Source: Terrabacter sp. Ter38 (GTDB taxonomy: Bacteria > Actinomycetota > Actinomycetes > Actinomycetales > Dermatophilaceae). Taken from it: a DNA stretch of 64,000 nucleotides. Below the pieces are notes generated by a model. The model worked only from the letters and a program-made list of their open reading frames with translations. It was not told the origin of the DNA and did not search any database. This document shows, one piece after another, positions 43,891 through 56,281 of this stretch. The position numbers and the translations under genes are program-made. How positions within the stretch are numbered: the first letter of the stretch is position 1; the number at the start of each line of letters is the position of its first letter. The stretch covers positions 248,001-312,000 of the forward strand of contig NZ_JALJRZ010000005.1 of NCBI RefSeq assembly GCF_024519435.1, in the 5' to 3' direction.

Positions 43891-46800
43891 ATGCGCCGTC
43901 GCCCGGCCCTGTCCGTCGCCAGCATCTCGGCCCTCGTCCTGGCCGGACTCGCCGTCCCGTTGGCCGGGGCACCGACCGCCCTGGCCGACGCCCCGCGCAC
44001 CGCGACGGTCGTCGGGTCGTTGCAGGACGAGCTCGGCTGCAGCGCCGACTGGCAGCCCGACTGCACCGCGACCGACCTCGCGCTCGAGCCGGGCACGACG
44101 ACGTATGCCGCCGAGTTCCGTCTGCCGAAGGGCAGCTACGAGCTCAAGGTGGCCATCAACCACTCGTGGGACGAGAGCTACGGCCAGGGCGGCGGCAACG
44201 TGCCGCTCGTCCTCGCCGGCCCGGCCACGCTCCGCTTCACCTACGACGACACGACGCACGCCATCGGCATCGCCCCCACCGACCTGCCCGGAGCCGCCAC
44301 GAAGGCCGACACGACGCTCGCCGCGTCGTCGCTGCGCTCGCTCGCGACGAAGGAGCGCTTCTACTTCGTCATGGCCGACCGCTTCGCCAACGGCGACACG
44401 GCCAACGACCAGGGCGGCCTCACGGGTGGACCGCTCACGACCGGCTTCGACCCGACGAACGAGGGCTTCTACCACGGTGGTGACCTCAAGGGTCTGACCG
44501 GCAAGCTCGACTACATCAAGGGCCTCGGCACGACCGCGATCTGGCTCACGCCCTCCTTCAAGAACCGTCCCGTCCAGGGCAGCGGCTCCGACGCGAGCGC
44601 CGGCTACCACGGCTACTGGATCACCGACTTCACCCGGATCGACCCCCACCTGGGCTCGAACGCCGACATGAAGGCGCTCATCTCTGCCGCCCACGCGAAG
44701 GGGATGAAGGTCTACTTCGACATCATCACCAACCACACGGCCGACGTCATCTCCTACGAGGGTGGCACGTACACGTACGTCAACAAGGAGACGAGTCCCT
44801 ACAAGGACGCTCGCGGCAAGGCCTTCGACGACGCTGCCGTCGCCGGCAAACCGGCCTGCGCCGGCGACACCGTGCCGGACTGCTTCCCGACGATGTCGGC
44901 CGGCACGTCCTTCCCGTACGTGCCGAAGGTCGCCGACGCCGACAAGGACGTCAAGGTCCCGGCCTGGCTCAACGACACGACGCTGTACCACAACCGTGGT
45001 GACTCGACGTATGCCGGCGAGTCCTCGACGTACGGTGACTTCTCCGGTCTCGACGACCTCTTCACCGAGAACCCCAAGGTCGTCACGGGCATGGAGGACA
45101 TCTACAAGTCCTGGGTCGACTTCGGCGTCGACGGCTTCCGCATCGACACCGTCAAGCACGTCAACATGCAGTTCTGGCAGGCGTTCTCGCCGGCGATCCT
45201 GAGCCATGCCAAGGCGATCGGCAACGACGACTTCTTCATGTTCGGTGAGGTCTACGACGGCAACCCCGCCTACACGAGCCAGTTCACGACGAAGGGTGCG
45301 CTGCCGGCGACCCTCGACTTCGGCTTCCAGGGCGCGGCGCTCGGCTTCGCCCAGGGCAAGGCGACCACCGGCATCCGCGACCTCTTCGCGGGCGACGACT
45401 ACTACACCGACACCGACTCCAACGCCTACGAGCTGCCGACGTTCCTCGGCAACCACGACATGGGTCGCGTCGGTGCGATGCTGCTCGCCGGCGGCGCCAC
45501 GGGCGACGACCTGCTGGCCCGGGATCGGCTCGCGACGTCCCTGATGTTCCTGACCCGCGGCAACCCGGTCGTCTACTACGGCGACGAGCAGGGCTTCACC
45601 GGTCCGACGAGCGACTTCGGCGACAAGCGTGCGCGCCAGGACATGTTCGCCAGCCGCACGCCGATCTACCAGGACGACGTCGTCGTCGGGAGCAAGGACC
45701 TCGCGGGCACCGGCTCGCACTACGACACGTCCGCGCCGCTCTACCGGGAGATCAAGGCGCTCTCCGGCCTTCGCGCGGCCAACCCGGCCCTCGCGGACGG
45801 GGCGCAGGTGCACCGCTACGCCTCGGACGCCGCCGGGATCTACGCGATCAGCCGCATCGACAAGGCGGCCAAGCGCGAGTACGTCGTCGTCGCCAACAAC
45901 GCCACGACCGCGAAGACCGCGACCTTCTCGACCTACTCCGCCGGCTCGAAGCTCGTGCCGATCCTCGGCGCCACCGCGGACCTGCGCGCCGCGGCCGACG
46001 GCCGCGTCACGGTGACCGTCCCGCCGCTGTCGGTGGCCGTCTACCGGGCGAACTCGACCATGGCGCAGCCGAAGTCGGCTCCCGCCATCTACCCGACGTC
46101 GCCCAGCGCCGGCGGAGTCGTGGGTGGTCGTGCCGAGATTGGCGCGGCCCTGCCCGGCAACACGTTCGCGGAGGTCTCGTTCCTGCAGCGCCCGGTGGGC
46201 ACGTCCGCCTGGACGCCGTTGGGCACGGACGACAACGCGCCCTACCGCGTGTTCCACGACGTGTCCGGGCTCGCCAAGGGCACGCTCGTCGAGTACCGCA
46301 TCGTGGCCAAGGACGTCGCCGGCCACGTCTCCGCCACCTCCACCTACGGTGTGGTGGGCGAGCCCGAGACGTCCGGCGGCGGTGGCGGCGGTGGCGTCGG
46401 CCCCGTCACCCAGCCCGACCACGTCAGCGTCCCCGGCAACCACAACTCCGAGATGGGCTGCCCCGGCGACTGGCAACCGGACTGCGCTCAGGCGCAGCTC
46501 GCCCTGGACGCCAAGGACGACATCTGGAAGGGCACCTTCGACTCCATCCCGGTCGGCGACTACGAGTACAAGGCCGCGATCAACAAGTCGTGGGACGAGA
46601 ACTACGGCGCCGGAGCGGTCAAGGGCGGCGGCAACATCCCCTACACGGCCGCCGGCAAGCCCATCACCTTCTACTACGACCACCGCACCCACTGGGCCAC
46701 GAACGACGCAACGGGCCCGATGATCACGGCCCCGGGCAGCTTCCAGAGCGAGCTCGGCTGCCCCGGAGACTGGGCGCCCGACTGCATGCGGTCGTGGCTG

Positions 46801-49683
46801 CAGGACCCCGACGGTGACGGCACGTACGTCTTCACCACCGACCAGATCCCCGCGGGCTCCTACGAGTTCAAGATCGCCGTGGGTCTGTCCTGGTCCGAGG
46901 CCTACCCGGCCAGCAACGTCGCCTTCTCGGTCCCGGCCGACGGTGTGCTCACCACCATCACCTACAAGGCCTCGACCCACGAGGTCACGGTCAAGACGTC
47001 CAAGGCGGGCGCTGCCCCCGACCTGACGAAGTCGAAGGCCTACGTCGTGGGTCCTGACCTCGTCGCCTGGCCGGCGTCGGCGCTGCCGGCCGGCACCGAC
47101 CCCGCGACCCTCGACTGGCGCCTGCACTGGTCGGCCGACGGCGGTCTCGCCGTCGACGCAGAGGCTGTCACCGGCGGTTCCGTGGCGAGCCTGACGCGCG
47201 ACCCGGCCGGGCTTCCCGCCTCGCTCCTGGCCGCCCACCCGGAGCTCAAGGGGGCCGTGGCCCTGCGTCTCGACAAGGCGACCGCCAAGCTGATGCCCGA
47301 GATCCTCAAGGGCCAGGTCGCCGTCGCGATGTACGCCTCCACGGGCCAGCTGCTCGACGCGACGGGCGCGCAGACGGCCATCGCCCTCGATGCGATCTAC
47401 GCCGACCGGGCGGCCGCTCGCACCTACGGTGTGGGCTTCGCCCGCAGCCGGGCGACGTTCAGCCTGTGGGCCCCCACGGCACAGCAGGTCACCCTGCTCA
47501 CCTGGCCGGCCCGCTCGGCGGACCGTCCGGTCGACACGGCCCGACGCACGCCGATGACGCGCTCGTCCGACGGAGCGTGGACCACGAGCCTCAGCACCTC
47601 GACGGCGCTCAACGCCCGTTACCTCTACGAGGTCACGGTGTGGGCTCCGACGACGGGCAAGGTCGAGACCAACGTCGTCACCGACCCGAGCTCGGTGGCG
47701 CTGACGCTGAACTCCACGCGGTCGGTCGCCGTCGACCTGACGAGCTCGGCGTTCATGCCCTCGGTGTGGAGCCGCACGCCGTCGCCGAAGCTCGCCCAGG
47801 ACGTCGACTCGACGATCTACGAGCTGCACATCCGCGACTACTCCATGTCGGACGCGAAGGTCCCGGCGGCCCTGCGTGGCAGCTACCTGGCCTTCGCCGC
47901 GGACGGTGACGGCAGGGCGCACCTCAAGGCGCTCGCGAAGGCCGGTCTCAACACCGTGCACCTGCTGCCGAGCTTCGACATCGCCTCGATCGAGGAGGAC
48001 AAGGCCAAGCAGCAGACGCCGCAGTGCAACCTCGCCTCCTACGCGCCCGACAGCGAGGAGCAGCAGAAGTGCGTCGGGGCGGTCGCGCCCAAGGATGCCT
48101 TCAACTGGGGCTACGACCCGTACCACTACAGCGTGCCCGAGGGCTCGTACGCGTCGAGCACCAGTGCGGCCGATGGCGGGGCCCGCGTGGCCGAGTTCCG
48201 CACGATGGTCGGGGCCCTGCACCAGGACGGCCTCCGCGTCGTGCTCGACCAGGTCTTCAACCACACGGCCCAGTCGGGCCAGGGCGACAAGTCCGTGCTC
48301 GACAAGGTCGTGCCGGGCTACTACCACCGCCTCAACGCGAGCGGTGCCGTCGAGACGTCGACGTGCTGCCAGAACGTCGCCACCGAGCACGCCATGGGCC
48401 AGAAGCTCATGGTCGACTCGGTGGTGTCCTGGGCCCGTAACTACCGGGTCGACGGGTTCCGCTTCGACCTCATGGGCCACCACAGCAAATCCAACATGCT
48501 CGCGGTCCGCTCGGCCCTCGATGCCCTGACGCTCTCGAAGGACGGCGTCGACGGGAGGTCGATCTACCTCTACGGCGAGGGCTGGAACTTCGGCGAGGTC
48601 GCCGACAACAAGCTCTTCGTCCAGGCGACGCAGGGCCAGCTGGGTGGCACGGGCATCGGCACCTTCTCCGACCGCCTGCGCGACGGGGTGCGTGGAGGAG
48701 GACCGTTCGACGAGGACCCGCGTCGACAGGGCTTCGGCTCCGGCGAGGCGACCGACCCGAACGGTGCCGCGATCAACGCCGACGCGGCCACCCGCCTCGG
48801 CAGCGACACCGACCTCGTCCAGCTCGGGCTGGCCGGCAACCTCAAGACGTTCACGTTCCGCAGCCAGAAGACGGGGACGGTCGTCAACGGCACGCAGGTC
48901 GACTACAACGGGTCGCCGGCGGGCTACGCCGACCAGCCGGACGAGGTCGTCAGCTACGTCGACGCCCACGACAACGAGACGCTCTTCGACTCGCTGACGT
49001 ACAAGCTGCCGGTCGCGACGTCGATGCAGGACCGGGTTCGGATGAACACCCTGTCGCTGGCGACGACCGCCCTCGCTCAGACGCCGTCGTTCTGGCACGC
49101 CGGCGCCGACCTGCTCCGCAGCAAGTCGCTCAACCGCGACTCGTACGACAGCGGTGACTGGTTCAACCGGCTCGACTGGACCGGGGCCGACAACGGCTTC
49201 GGCCACGGTCTGCCGCCGCAGGAGCAGAACTCCGCCAAGTGGCCGTTCATGAAGCCGCTGCTCGCCGACCCGGCGCTCAAGCCGTCCGCCGCCGACGTGC
49301 GCAGCGCCGACGCGATGGCGCAGGACCTGCTGCGACTTCGCTTCAGCACCAAGCTGTTCCGTCTTGGCAACGCAGCCGCCATCAACGCCAAGGTGACCTT
49401 CCCGGTCTCTGGCACGGCCGAGGCGAAGCAGGGTGTCATCGTCATGCGGATCGACGACACGAAGGGAGTCGACGTCGATCCGGCCCTGCGCGGCGCCGTC
49501 GTCGTCTTCAACGCGACCCCCGACGCCGTATCGCAGAAGGTGCCCGGTCTCACCGGCTCGGTGTCCCTGAGCCCGGTCCAGGCCAACGGCGCCGACCGTG
49601 TCGTCAAGAGCGCGGCATACGACCCGGCGACGAGCTCGTTCTCCGTGCCGCCTCGCACCGTGGCGGTCTTCGTCCAGCCGTGA
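43891..49683 (+). CDS. secreted bifunctional alpha-amylase/pullulanase
   Basis: 1930 residues. Signal peptide 1-33 ([20 protein letters not shown]..., ends ALADA). X25-type starch module at about 38-127. First GH13 domain about 145-800 with D419 ([10 protein letters not shown]), E453 (FGEVYD), D523 (GNHDMGR). Two more X25 modules (about 842-937 and 945-1037; ELGCPGDW repeats). Then pullulanase N-terminal domains and a second GH13 with the pullulanase motif FNWGYDP (1404-1410), D1526 ([11 protein letters not shown]), E1563 (YGEGWNF), D1694 (DAHDNE). It should cut both alpha-1,4 and alpha-1,6 links of starch or glycogen outside the cell. No sortase motif. ATG at 43891 after AAAGGAG. Confidence 0.95.
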   Translation: MRRRPALSVASISALVLAGLAVPLAGAPTALADAPRTATVVGSLQDELGCSADWQPDCTATDLALEPGTTTYAAEFRLPKGSYELKVAINHSWDESYGQGGGNVPLVLAGPATLRFTYDDTTHAIGIAPTDLPGAATKADTTLAASSLRSLATKERFYFVMADRFANGDTANDQGGLTGGPLTTGFDPTNEGFYHGGDLKGLTGKLDYIKGLGTTAIWLTPSFKNRPVQGSGSDASAGYHGYWITDFTRIDPHLGSNADMKALISAAHAKGMKVYFDIITNHTADVISYEGGTYTYVNKETSPYKDARGKAFDDAAVAGKPACAGDTVPDCFPTMSAGTSFPYVPKVADADKDVKVPAWLNDTTLYHNRGDSTYAGESSTYGDFSGLDDLFTENPKVVTGMEDIYKSWVDFGVDGFRIDTVKHVNMQFWQAFSPAILSHAKAIGNDDFFMFGEVYDGNPAYTSQFTTKGALPATLDFGFQGAALGFAQGKATTGIRDLFAGDDYYTDTDSNAYELPTFLGNHDMGRVGAMLLAGGATGDDLLARDRLATSLMFLTRGNPVVYYGDEQGFTGPTSDFGDKRARQDMFASRTPIYQDDVVVGSKDLAGTGSHYDTSAPLYREIKALSGLRAANPALADGAQVHRYASDAAGIYAISRIDKAAKREYVVVANNATTAKTATFSTYSAGSKLVPILGATADLRAAADGRVTVTVPPLSVAVYRANSTMAQPKSAPAIYPTSPSAGGVVGGRAEIGAALPGNTFAEVSFLQRPVGTSAWTPLGTDDNAPYRVFHDVSGLAKGTLVEYRIVAKDVAGHVSATSTYGVVGEPETSGGGGGGGVGPVTQPDHVSVPGNHNSEMGCPGDWQPDCAQAQLALDAKDDIWKGTFDSIPVGDYEYKAAINKSWDENYGAGAVKGGGNIPYTAAGKPITFYYDHRTHWATNDATGPMITAPGSFQSELGCPGDWAPDCMRSWLQDPDGDGTYVFTTDQIPAGSYEFKIAVGLSWSEAYPASNVAFSVPADGVLTTITYKASTHEVTVKTSKAGAAPDLTKSKAYVVGPDLVAWPASALPAGTDPATLDWRLHWSADGGLAVDAEAVTGGSVASLTRDPAGLPASLLAAHPELKGAVALRLDKATAKLMPEILKGQVAVAMYASTGQLLDATGAQTAIALDAIYADRAAARTYGVGFARSRATFSLWAPTAQQVTLLTWPARSADRPVDTARRTPMTRSSDGAWTTSLSTSTALNARYLYEVTVWAPTTGKVETNVVTDPSSVALTLNSTRSVAVDLTSSAFMPSVWSRTPSPKLAQDVDSTIYELHIRDYSMSDAKVPAALRGSYLAFAADGDGRAHLKALAKAGLNTVHLLPSFDIASIEEDKAKQQTPQCNLASYAPDSEEQQKCVGAVAPKDAFNWGYDPYHYSVPEGSYASSTSAADGGARVAEFRTMVGALHQDGLRVVLDQVFNHTAQSGQGDKSVLDKVVPGYYHRLNASGAVETSTCCQNVATEHAMGQKLMVDSVVSWARNYRVDGFRFDLMGHHSKSNMLAVRSALDALTLSKDGVDGRSIYLYGEGWNFGEVADNKLFVQATQGQLGGTGIGTFSDRLRDGVRGGGPFDEDPRRQGFGSGEATDPNGAAINADAATRLGSDTDLVQLGLAGNLKTFTFRSQKTGTVVNGTQVDYNGSPAGYADQPDEVVSYVDAHDNETLFDSLTYKLPVATSMQDRVRMNTLSLATTALAQTPSFWHAGADLLRSKSLNRDSYDSGDWFNRLDWTGADNGFGHGLPPQEQNSAKWPFMKPLLADPALKPSAADVRSADAMAQDLLRLRFSTKLFRLGNAAAINAKVTFPVSGTAEAKQGVIVMRIDDTKGVDVDPALRGAVVVFNATPDAVSQKVPGLTGSVSLSPVQANGADRVVKSAAYDPATSSFSVPPRTVAVFVQP

Positions 49684-49706
49684 CCGAAGCCGAGGCGTCC
49701 TGGAGC

Positions 49707-49734
49707 GGTCAGCGGGGGTCGGGCCCCGCTGACC
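49707..49734. terminator. bidirectional terminator between two convergent large genes
   Basis: Perfect 11-bp stem GGTCAGCGGGG/CCCCGCTGACC, 24 bp after the amylopullulanase stop and 56 bp before the stop of the opposing gene. Confidence 0.8.
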
Positions 49735-49789
49735 GACGGACGTGGGCGCGTCCGGTCCCCGCGTTCAAGGTCGGGGGCAGCCCACGTGC

Positions 49790-52700
49790 TCAGGGAGCGG
49801 TGGCCCCGAACGACGGAACCGACACGGTGATCGGCGTGATCGTCGCCGACCCGGAGAGGAAGGCGTAGAGCCCGACCGTGCCAGGCGCCTGGAGGGCGGC
49901 CGTCGTGTCGCTCGCGACGAGGAGCCAGGCGCCGGGCTCGGGACTCCCCGTCCGCCACAGCTTGCCCTCGAGGGTCGTCGTTCCCGTCCCGGAGAGCCGA
50001 AGCCGGAGCTCGAGCGAGTCGCCGGCGGCGACGACCAGACCGGGCGCGACCGTCGATGCCAGCACCGTCTCGGCGCCGCCCACCGTGCGGACCAGGTACA
50101 CGGTCGTGTCGGAGGGCCCGAGCCGGACCTTGAGGCGGTAGTCGTTGGTGCCGCTGCGGCGACCGACGAGCGAGGCGTAGAGGCCACCGCCGGTGCCGGG
50201 GTTGTTGACGGCCAAGGTGGTTCGCAGGTCGACGTCGGTCGCGGAGACCGCCGAGAGGTACGCGGACGGTCCGGACCCTGCGGCGACCCGCATCGTCCCG
50301 GCGGCGCCGTCGACGGCGAAGTTGGAGGCCGCCGTCGTCGTCGTCCACGACCCGCCCGCGTCGGCCGCGCCCCACGCGGCCGTGACGGTGCGCGAGAAGG
50401 CGTCCGCTGCGATGACCCCCGCGGCGGCGACCGAGACCGTGCGGGTCGTGCTCGCGGTGGCGCCCTGGTTGTCCGTCACGGTGAGCCCGACGACGTACGT
50501 CCCGCTCGCGGCATACGTGTGGTTGGCGGTCACGCCGGTCGCGCTCGTCCCGTCACCGAAGGTCCACGCATACGAGCTGATCGATCCGTCGGGGTCGCTC
50601 GACCCGGAGCCGTTGACCGAGGCCGTGAGTCCGCTCGTCGACGTCGTGAAGGAGGCGCTGGGAGGCTGGTTGCCCACGCCGCCGTTGCGCAAGGCGTACT
50701 GGGCCTGAACCTGGGCCGGGCTGAGCGCCACGTCGTAGACCGCGATCTCGTCGACCCAGCCGACGAAGTTGCGCGTGCTCGGCTGGTTGGTCCAACCGTC
50801 GAGAACGTCGCCGCCGAGACGCCAGTAGCCGAGGTACGCCTCTCCCGCCGTCGTGTCGGCGCGAGATCCGACCAGCGCGCCGTCGACGTAGAGCCGCATC
50901 CCGGCCGAGCTCATGCTCGCCGTGACCATGTGCCACTGGTTGTTGTTGTACGCCGCGGGACTGATGACGGTGCGCAGGCTGTTGTTCTGCGCCCGCACCC
51001 CGAAGACGATGCGTCCCGCGTTGTCCATGTAGAGGTGGCGGTCGCGGTGGGCGGAGTCCCCGTTCTGCAGGTCACCGAACCCGAGCAGTCGGCCGCCGCG
51101 AGTCGTGTTCGACCGCACCCACGTCTGGATGCTGAAGGTGTCCGGGGCCGTTTCCGAGCCGAGCGCGTAGACGCGACTGAAGTCGTTGTCCGTGAGCTGG
51201 GCCGCGCTGTCGCCGTTGACCGCTCCGCCCTGGTTCCAGGTGATGCCGGTGTCACCCCGGCCGTCGGTCACGCCGACCCGCGTCGAGGCCGCCCTGCCCG
51301 CCGCCCGGTCGTTGACCTGGAGGCCGGATGTCTCGTTCATCGGCCAGTAGATGCGTGCGCCGTTCGCCCGCACCGCGTCGGCGTAGGCCGTGGACGCGGA
51401 GAAGGACGTCGGCATCGTCACCGACGCCGAGGCGCCGAACACGGTGTTGCCGTCGGAGTCGTTCGCGACGAGCTGGTAGGAGTACGTCGCTCCCGGGGTC
51501 AGGCCGGTGTCCACGAAGCCGAGCGCCGGTCGGCTCCACCAGGTGGAACCGACGGTCGTCGTGTGGACCGGGGAGCCCTGCGCGCCGTTGCGAATGACCC
51601 TGTAGGTCAGGTTGTAGCTGTCCCTGTCGTATCCGGCCGTCCAGCTGACCCGCAGCGTCGAGGTCGAGGTCGGCACGAGCCGCGGGGTGAACGTCCCGCC
51701 GGTGAATCGCGGTCCTTCCCTGGCCGGGGCGATGGGGCGTCGCGCGAAGCGGACCAGGCCCTGCTGGCCGACGCCGTTGACGGTCGGGAACTCCCCGCCG
51801 TAGACGACGTAGTCCTCGTTGCCGGAGACGCTCCAGCCCGCCTGGTACTGACCCGTGTAGCTGCCGATCGTCATGTCCGGCAGCCAGCTGACGAGCGCGG
51901 CGCCGGGTGCCACGCCGTGCCAGTTCGGGTAGCCGAGCGAGTCGTTGAGGATCTCGCCGGTCACCGTGTCCGACCAGGCCATGGAGTGCTGGAACCTCCA
52001 CTGCGGGTACTGCGGGAAGCCGCCGCCCATGGCGCCGCAGTAGTGCGGGTGGCCGGCTGTGTAGACGACCCCCGCGGACAGGAAGGTCGAGTAGATGTCA
52101 CCGTGGCACGCGGTCACCCAGGCCGGGTTGGAGTTGTCGAGGGGGATCTTGAAGGAGCCCTCCAGGTTGGCGCCGTTGCCGAACGACCACGCGCTGCCGT
52201 AGACGAAGGAACCTCGCACGGTGAGGCTGCTGATGCCGGTGTCGGGTCCGGCGTTGTTCACCGGCGGGTCCCACGAGCTGTCGAGTGCGCCCGACGTGCC
52301 GTCGATCTTGGCGAGGCCGTAGGCCGACAGCCCCCCGACGTGTGTGAATGAGCCGCCCGCGTAGACCCGCGAGCCGTCGGGCGTGGCGGCGAGGGCCCAC
52401 ACGGCGAGGTCGGCGTTGGGGTTCCACGGCAGGAGCGCCCCGTCCGAGGCGCGGAAGGCGGCGAGGTTGTTGCGCAGGGTCGAGCCCCCGGCGACGCCCT
52501 GGAAACCTCCGCCCACGTAGACCGTGCTGTTCGTGGCCACGACGGCCCTGGCACGTGCCGTCGGTCCGAGCGGCGCGAAGGAGGTCAGCAGTGCTCCGGT
52601 CGTCGTGCTGTACGCGGCGAGGTGGGCGCGGGGGAGGCCGTTGGCCGTCGTGAAGTCGCCGACGACGTAGATGCGCGAGCCGTCGGGAGAGGCTGCGACG

Positions 52701-53068
52701 CCCATGACCTGCCCGTTGAGGCTCGGTGCGAAGCTGGTCACGAGGTTGCCCGTCGTGATGTCGTAGGCGAGCAGGTTGGCTCGGGGGGTGAGGTTCGTCC
52801 CGGGCGTGGCACCGGCCGGGCGCGCGTTGGCTAAGGAGCCGCCCGCATACACCGTGGTGCCGACGACGGCCTGGGACCACACGACTCCGTCGATCTGCAC
52901 GGTGGGCAACCGGTCCGCCGTGACACCCGTGGCGGGGGCCGGGAGCACCGGCGCGGGGGCCGCGGTGGCATCGACGGCCGTCGCGACGAGCAGCGCTGCG
53001 GCGACGGCGAGCGAGACGAGGGCCGGGACGACCCGACCGAGACGACGATGTCGCGGGGATGAGCCCAT
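49790..53068 (-). CDS. large secreted protein: beta-propeller, FN3, LamG, PKD and C-terminal domain
   Basis: 1092 residues from ATG at 53068. Signal peptide at the N-terminus ([27 protein letters not shown]...). Residues about 40-450 are propeller-like repeats, each with a [15 protein letters not shown] element. Then an FN3-like unit ([12 protein letters not shown]...[12 protein letters not shown]), a LamG/concanavalin domain ([28 protein letters not shown]), a PKD domain ([17 protein letters not shown]), and a C-terminal lectin-like domain. No LPxTG or membrane anchor. It looks like a cell-surface or secreted carbohydrate/protein-binding protein. Confidence 0.85.
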   Translation of the reverse strand: MGSSPRHRRLGRVVPALVSLAVAAALLVATAVDATAAPAPVLPAPATGVTADRLPTVQIDGVVWSQAVVGTTVYAGGSLANARPAGATPGTNLTPRANLLAYDITTGNLVTSFAPSLNGQVMGVAASPDGSRIYVVGDFTTANGLPRAHLAAYSTTTGALLTSFAPLGPTARARAVVATNSTVYVGGGFQGVAGGSTLRNNLAAFRASDGALLPWNPNADLAVWALAATPDGSRVYAGGSFTHVGGLSAYGLAKIDGTSGALDSSWDPPVNNAGPDTGISSLTVRGSFVYGSAWSFGNGANLEGSFKIPLDNSNPAWVTACHGDIYSTFLSAGVVYTAGHPHYCGAMGGGFPQYPQWRFQHSMAWSDTVTGEILNDSLGYPNWHGVAPGAALVSWLPDMTIGSYTGQYQAGWSVSGNEDYVVYGGEFPTVNGVGQQGLVRFARRPIAPAREGPRFTGGTFTPRLVPTSTSTLRVSWTAGYDRDSYNLTYRVIRNGAQGSPVHTTTVGSTWWSRPALGFVDTGLTPGATYSYQLVANDSDGNTVFGASASVTMPTSFSASTAYADAVRANGARIYWPMNETSGLQVNDRAAGRAASTRVGVTDGRGDTGITWNQGGAVNGDSAAQLTDNDFSRVYALGSETAPDTFSIQTWVRSNTTRGGRLLGFGDLQNGDSAHRDRHLYMDNAGRIVFGVRAQNNSLRTVISPAAYNNNQWHMVTASMSSAGMRLYVDGALVGSRADTTAGEAYLGYWRLGGDVLDGWTNQPSTRNFVGWVDEIAVYDVALSPAQVQAQYALRNGGVGNQPPSASFTTSTSGLTASVNGSGSSDPDGSISSYAWTFGDGTSATGVTANHTYAASGTYVVGLTVTDNQGATASTTRTVSVAAAGVIAADAFSRTVTAAWGAADAGGSWTTTTAASNFAVDGAAGTMRVAAGSGPSAYLSAVSATDVDLRTTLAVNNPGTGGGLYASLVGRRSGTNDYRLKVRLGPSDTTVYLVRTVGGAETVLASTVAPGLVVAAGDSLELRLRLSGTGTTTLEGKLWRTGSPEPGAWLLVASDTTAALQAPGTVGLYAFLSGSATITPITVSVPSFGATAP

Positions 53069-53317
53069 GAGTGGCCTCCGTCCTGCCGGACGCGGACCAA
53101 GCCAACGGGCTAGGTCACGTCGACGACGGCCAACGGCTGCCACGCCGGTCGGCCGAACGGATCGAGCACGCGCCCCCCATTCCCCATCACGGACGAGTCC
53201 CCGGTCCGATCTCCTCAGACTAGACGCGATCGACGCGGGTGTCTGCGGGTTGGTCCGCTCGGTGAACCGGGCGCGACCGCGAGGCCGGGGGCGCGGGCAT
53301 GCGGCTACGGTGATCGG
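53069..53317. other. divergent intergenic region
   Basis: 249 bp between the propeller/LamG gene and the aldo-keto reductase gene. It must hold promoters for both. I see TACGGT 6 bp before the reductase GTG, and nothing convincing for the other gene. Confidence 0.4.
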
Positions 53318-54268
53318 GTGACCGACATGACCTACCGCCAGCTCGGCGACAGCGGGCTCACCGTCTCGACCGTCGGCATCGGCTGCAACAACTTCGGCCG
53401 ACGCCTCGACCAGGACGGCACGAACGCCGTGGTGCGCCAGGCCCTCGACAGCGGCATCACTCTCTTCGACACCGCCGACATCTACGGCCAAGGGGCCAGC
53501 GAGGAGATGCTCGGCCTCGCGCTGGGATCTGAGCGCGAGAACGTCGTGGTGGCAACGAAGTTCGGCATGGACATGCAGGGCGCCAACGGCCCCGACTGGG
53601 GGGTGCGTGGGTCGCGCCGCTACGTCCGCAGGGCCGTCGAAGCGAGCCTGCGGCGGCTCGGTACCGACTGGATCGACCTCTACCAGCTGCACCGACCCGA
53701 CCCGCAGACCCCGATCGACGAGACGCTGGCGGCGCTCGACGAGCTGGTCCGCGAGGGCAAGGTGCGCTACCTCGGCAGTAGCAACTTCACCGGCTGGCAG
53801 GTCGTCGACGCCGACTGGACGGCGCGGGCCGCAGGCACCTCACGGTTCGTCTCGGCGCAGAACGAGTACTCGCTGCTCGAGCGTGACGTCGAGGACGAGC
53901 TCGTGCCCGCGTGCGAGCACGTCGGCGTCGGGCTGCTCCCGTTCTTCCCGCTCGCCTCCGGCCTGCTCACCGGAAAGTACCGTCGCGGCGAGCCGGCTCC
54001 TGAGGGCACCCGGCTCGCCGGGATGGCCGACCGACTCGAGGGCGCCGACTGGGACACGATCGAGGCCCTCGAGGCGTATGCCGCCCAGCGCGGTCTGCGC
54101 CCCATCGACGTCGCGATCGGCGGCCTCGCGGCGCAGCCCGCGGTCGCCTCCGTGATCGCGGGGGCGACGCGCCCCGAGCAGGTCGTCGACAACGTCCGGG
54201 CCGGCCTGTGGGAGCCGACCGCCGAGGACCTGGCCGAGCTCGACCAGATCACCGCCCCGACCGCCTGA
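53318..54268 (+). CDS. aldo/keto reductase
   Basis: 316 residues, NADPH-dependent TIM-barrel oxidoreductase. Start [22 protein letters not shown]; catalytic [10 protein letters not shown] (Asp, Tyr), VVATKFG (Lys), LYQLHRPDP (His); cofactor loop [15 protein letters not shown]. Substrate unknown. GTG at 53318; an in-frame ATG lies three codons later. TACGGT is 6 bp upstream, so the mRNA may be leaderless. Confidence 0.93.
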   Translation: MTDMTYRQLGDSGLTVSTVGIGCNNFGRRLDQDGTNAVVRQALDSGITLFDTADIYGQGASEEMLGLALGSERENVVVATKFGMDMQGANGPDWGVRGSRRYVRRAVEASLRRLGTDWIDLYQLHRPDPQTPIDETLAALDELVREGKVRYLGSSNFTGWQVVDADWTARAAGTSRFVSAQNEYSLLERDVEDELVPACEHVGVGLLPFFPLASGLLTGKYRRGEPAPEGTRLAGMADRLEGADWDTIEALEAYAAQRGLRPIDVAIGGLAAQPAVASVIAGATRPEQVVDNVRAGLWEPTAEDLAELDQITAPTA

Positions 54269-54329
54269 GCCCAGCCACGCGTCACGTCGAGTGAGTGCCC
54301 CGTCCCCTCGAGTGGGACGGGCCGGCGGC

Positions 54330-55652
54330 TCAGTCGACGGCGGGGTGGAGCGTGGGCTCGGTCGTGACCCCCACGTCGGCACGTGCCCTCTCGGCGCGCA
54401 GGGCGTGCCGGTAGAACCATGCGCCGAGGACGCTCACGCCTCCCGCGGTCACCATGGCCAGCTGCGTCGAGGTGCGCTCGGCCAGCAGGCCCAGGAGCGG
54501 GGCCGCGATGCCGAAGGCCGCTGAGGCGACCATGGAGTTCATCGAGAGGACCGTGGCGCGGTTGCGGGCCTGGGCCTCGCGGTGGAGCAGCGCGGAGTGG
54601 GCCGGGCCGGCCGCACCGTGCAGCAGGTACGTGACGCCATAGGCGGCGACGAGCGCCGCAGGCCCCGCCACGAGTCCCATGACGACCGCGCCGAGGCCGT
54701 TGAGCATGCGTGCGGCGATCGCGGTCCAGGTGACGCCGATGCGGCGGCTCGACCATCCCGAGAGGGCCGCGCCGAGGGCGAAGACGGCCCACCCGGCGGC
54801 GGCCACCGGGCCCATGATCGCGCCGGCGCGCTCCTCGCCGCCCACGAGCTCGGCCAGGCGGATCGGCTGGAACGTCTCGAAGACGATCATCGCCACCGAC
54901 CAGAACACCTCGACGCAGACGATGCCGCGCAGCGCGCGGTTGCTCCGCAGCAGCCCGAGGCCGTCGCGCACGACGGTGGGAGCCTCCTTCGCGGAGGCGA
55001 GGGCGCGCCGGGCACCCGAGGCGTCGAGGTGCTCGGCGCCGCGCGGCTCGCGCAGCAGGACGAGGACGGCGACGAGGTGCACGACGTTGAGCGCGACGAA
55101 GACGGCCACGGGGAGGACGAGTGCCGACGCACCCGTGAACGGGTGCCACCAGACGAGGCCGCCGGAGACGAGGGCGCCGGAGGCGATCGCTCCGCCGAGC
55201 ACGGTGCCCTGGGCCGCGAGGGCCCCGTCGACGTCGGCGCCGGGTGTCGTGGCGTGCACCGTGTCGACGAACCACGCCTCGAGGGGCCCGGAGTCGAGGG
55301 CGCGGAAGATGCCGGTGAGCACGGCGGCCGCGAAGAAGGCCCAGAAGGAGTGCGCCACGAGCAGGATGCTGCTCGCGACGACGTTGACGACGGCCGAGAC
55401 GACGAAGACCGGCCGGCGACCGAAGGCGTCCGCGAAGCCGCTCGTGGGCAGCTCGAGCGCGAAGATCGTCAGCCCCGCGGCCGACGAGATCGTCATCGCC
55501 TGCGCCACGGTGAGGCCTCGCTCGAGCTGCCACAGCGTGAGCAGCCCGACGACGAGCCCGACCGGGAACCACCGGGTGAAGCTCAGGGCGAGGAAGACGC
55601 GGCGGGCCGCGGTGGGGGAGAGCAGGGTGTCGCGGGGGCTCATCGGGCTCAT
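54330..55652 (-). CDS. MFS transporter
   Basis: 440 residues, about 12 membrane segments, with LELPTSGFADAFGRRPVFVVS as the conserved loop 2-3. Probably a drug or metabolite exporter of the DHA1 type. The ATG at 55652 overlaps the stop of the upstream ArsR-family gene by 4 bp, so regulator and transporter are one operon, typical of a locally regulated efflux pump. Confidence 0.88.
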   Translation of the reverse strand: MSPMSPRDTLLSPTAARRVFLALSFTRWFPVGLVVGLLTLWQLERGLTVAQAMTISSAAGLTIFALELPTSGFADAFGRRPVFVVSAVVNVVASSILLVAHSFWAFFAAAVLTGIFRALDSGPLEAWFVDTVHATTPGADVDGALAAQGTVLGGAIASGALVSGGLVWWHPFTGASALVLPVAVFVALNVVHLVAVLVLLREPRGAEHLDASGARRALASAKEAPTVVRDGLGLLRSNRALRGIVCVEVFWSVAMIVFETFQPIRLAELVGGEERAGAIMGPVAAAGWAVFALGAALSGWSSRRIGVTWTAIAARMLNGLGAVVMGLVAGPAALVAAYGVTYLLHGAAGPAHSALLHREAQARNRATVLSMNSMVASAAFGIAAPLLGLLAERTSTQLAMVTAGGVSVLGAWFYRHALRAERARADVGVTTEPTLHPAVD

Positions 55653-56281
55653 TCCTTCGTCGTCGGGGGTCGGTCGAGGTCGAGCGGGTAGGCGAAGGCG
55701 TAGACGGCGATGCGTCGCGCCTGGGGGTTGCCCTGTCCGACGCGGCGGTAGCGCTCGATGAGGTCCCACATCTCCTCCCGCATCGCCTCGAGGGACTCGG
55801 CGGTGACGAGCACCGCCGCGTCGCTCGAACCGCAGGCGTCCTGCCAGGCGGTGGGCCACGTCGTCGAGACGTCGAGCCACTTGTCGTACTGCTCGCTGAA
55901 GTGGCGGGCGTAGTCACGGGTCAGCCAGTTGAGGGCGGTCTCGGAGTCCTCGTCGCCCTCGAAGTCGCTCGGGTGCCACGAGTGGTACTCCGAGCTCGCG
56001 CGCCACAGCCGACGCTTTCCCTCGCCCTCCTCGGTGTCGTGGACGAGGCCGACCGACTCGAGCTTGCGCAGGTGGTAGCTCGTGGCGCCGGAGTTGGTGC
56101 CGAGGAGCGTGGCGAGGTCGGTCGCGGTCGCCGGGCCGCCACGGCGCAGGGCCCCGAGCAGGCGCGACCGGAGTGGGTGGGCGAGGACGCGCACGCTCTC
56201 GGGCGTCAGCCAGACGTTCTCGTCGTCCGATGGGCCGGACGCAGTCCGGGGGGAGGGGGTTGTGTGGTCCTGTGCAGCCAT
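55649..56281 (-). CDS. ArsR-family regulator (HTH_20 type)
   Basis: 210 residues. Winged helix: ESVRVLAHPLRSRLLGALRRGGPATATDLATLLGTNSGATSYHLRKLESVGLVHDTEEGEGKRRLW. No metal-binding Cys cluster, so an organic ligand is more likely. C-terminal half is a ligand or dimer domain (WDLIERYRRVGQ). The ATG at 56281 lies inside a 47-bp palindrome. It leads an operon with the MFS gene and is probably autorepressed. Confidence 0.88.
   Translation of the reverse strand: MAAQDHTTPSPRTASGPSDDENVWLTPESVRVLAHPLRSRLLGALRRGGPATATDLATLLGTNSGATSYHLRKLESVGLVHDTEEGEGKRRLWRASSEYHSWHPSDFEGDEDSETALNWLTRDYARHFSEQYDKWLDVSTTWPTAWQDACGSSDAAVLVTAESLEAMREEMWDLIERYRRVGQGNPQARRIAVYAFAYPLDLDRPPTTKE

Noticed and set aside
43489-49206. 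Open frame of 1905 codons on the minus strand, antisense to the amylopullulanase gene
   Set aside because: Long antisense frames are common in very GC-rich genes because stop codons are rare. It is Val/Asp/Arg/Gly low-complexity, has no domain, and mirrors a certain gene.
49742-52351. Plus-strand open frame of 869 codons
   Set aside because: Antisense to the propeller/LamG gene; Arg/Gly/Val-rich with no recognisable domain or ribosome binding site.
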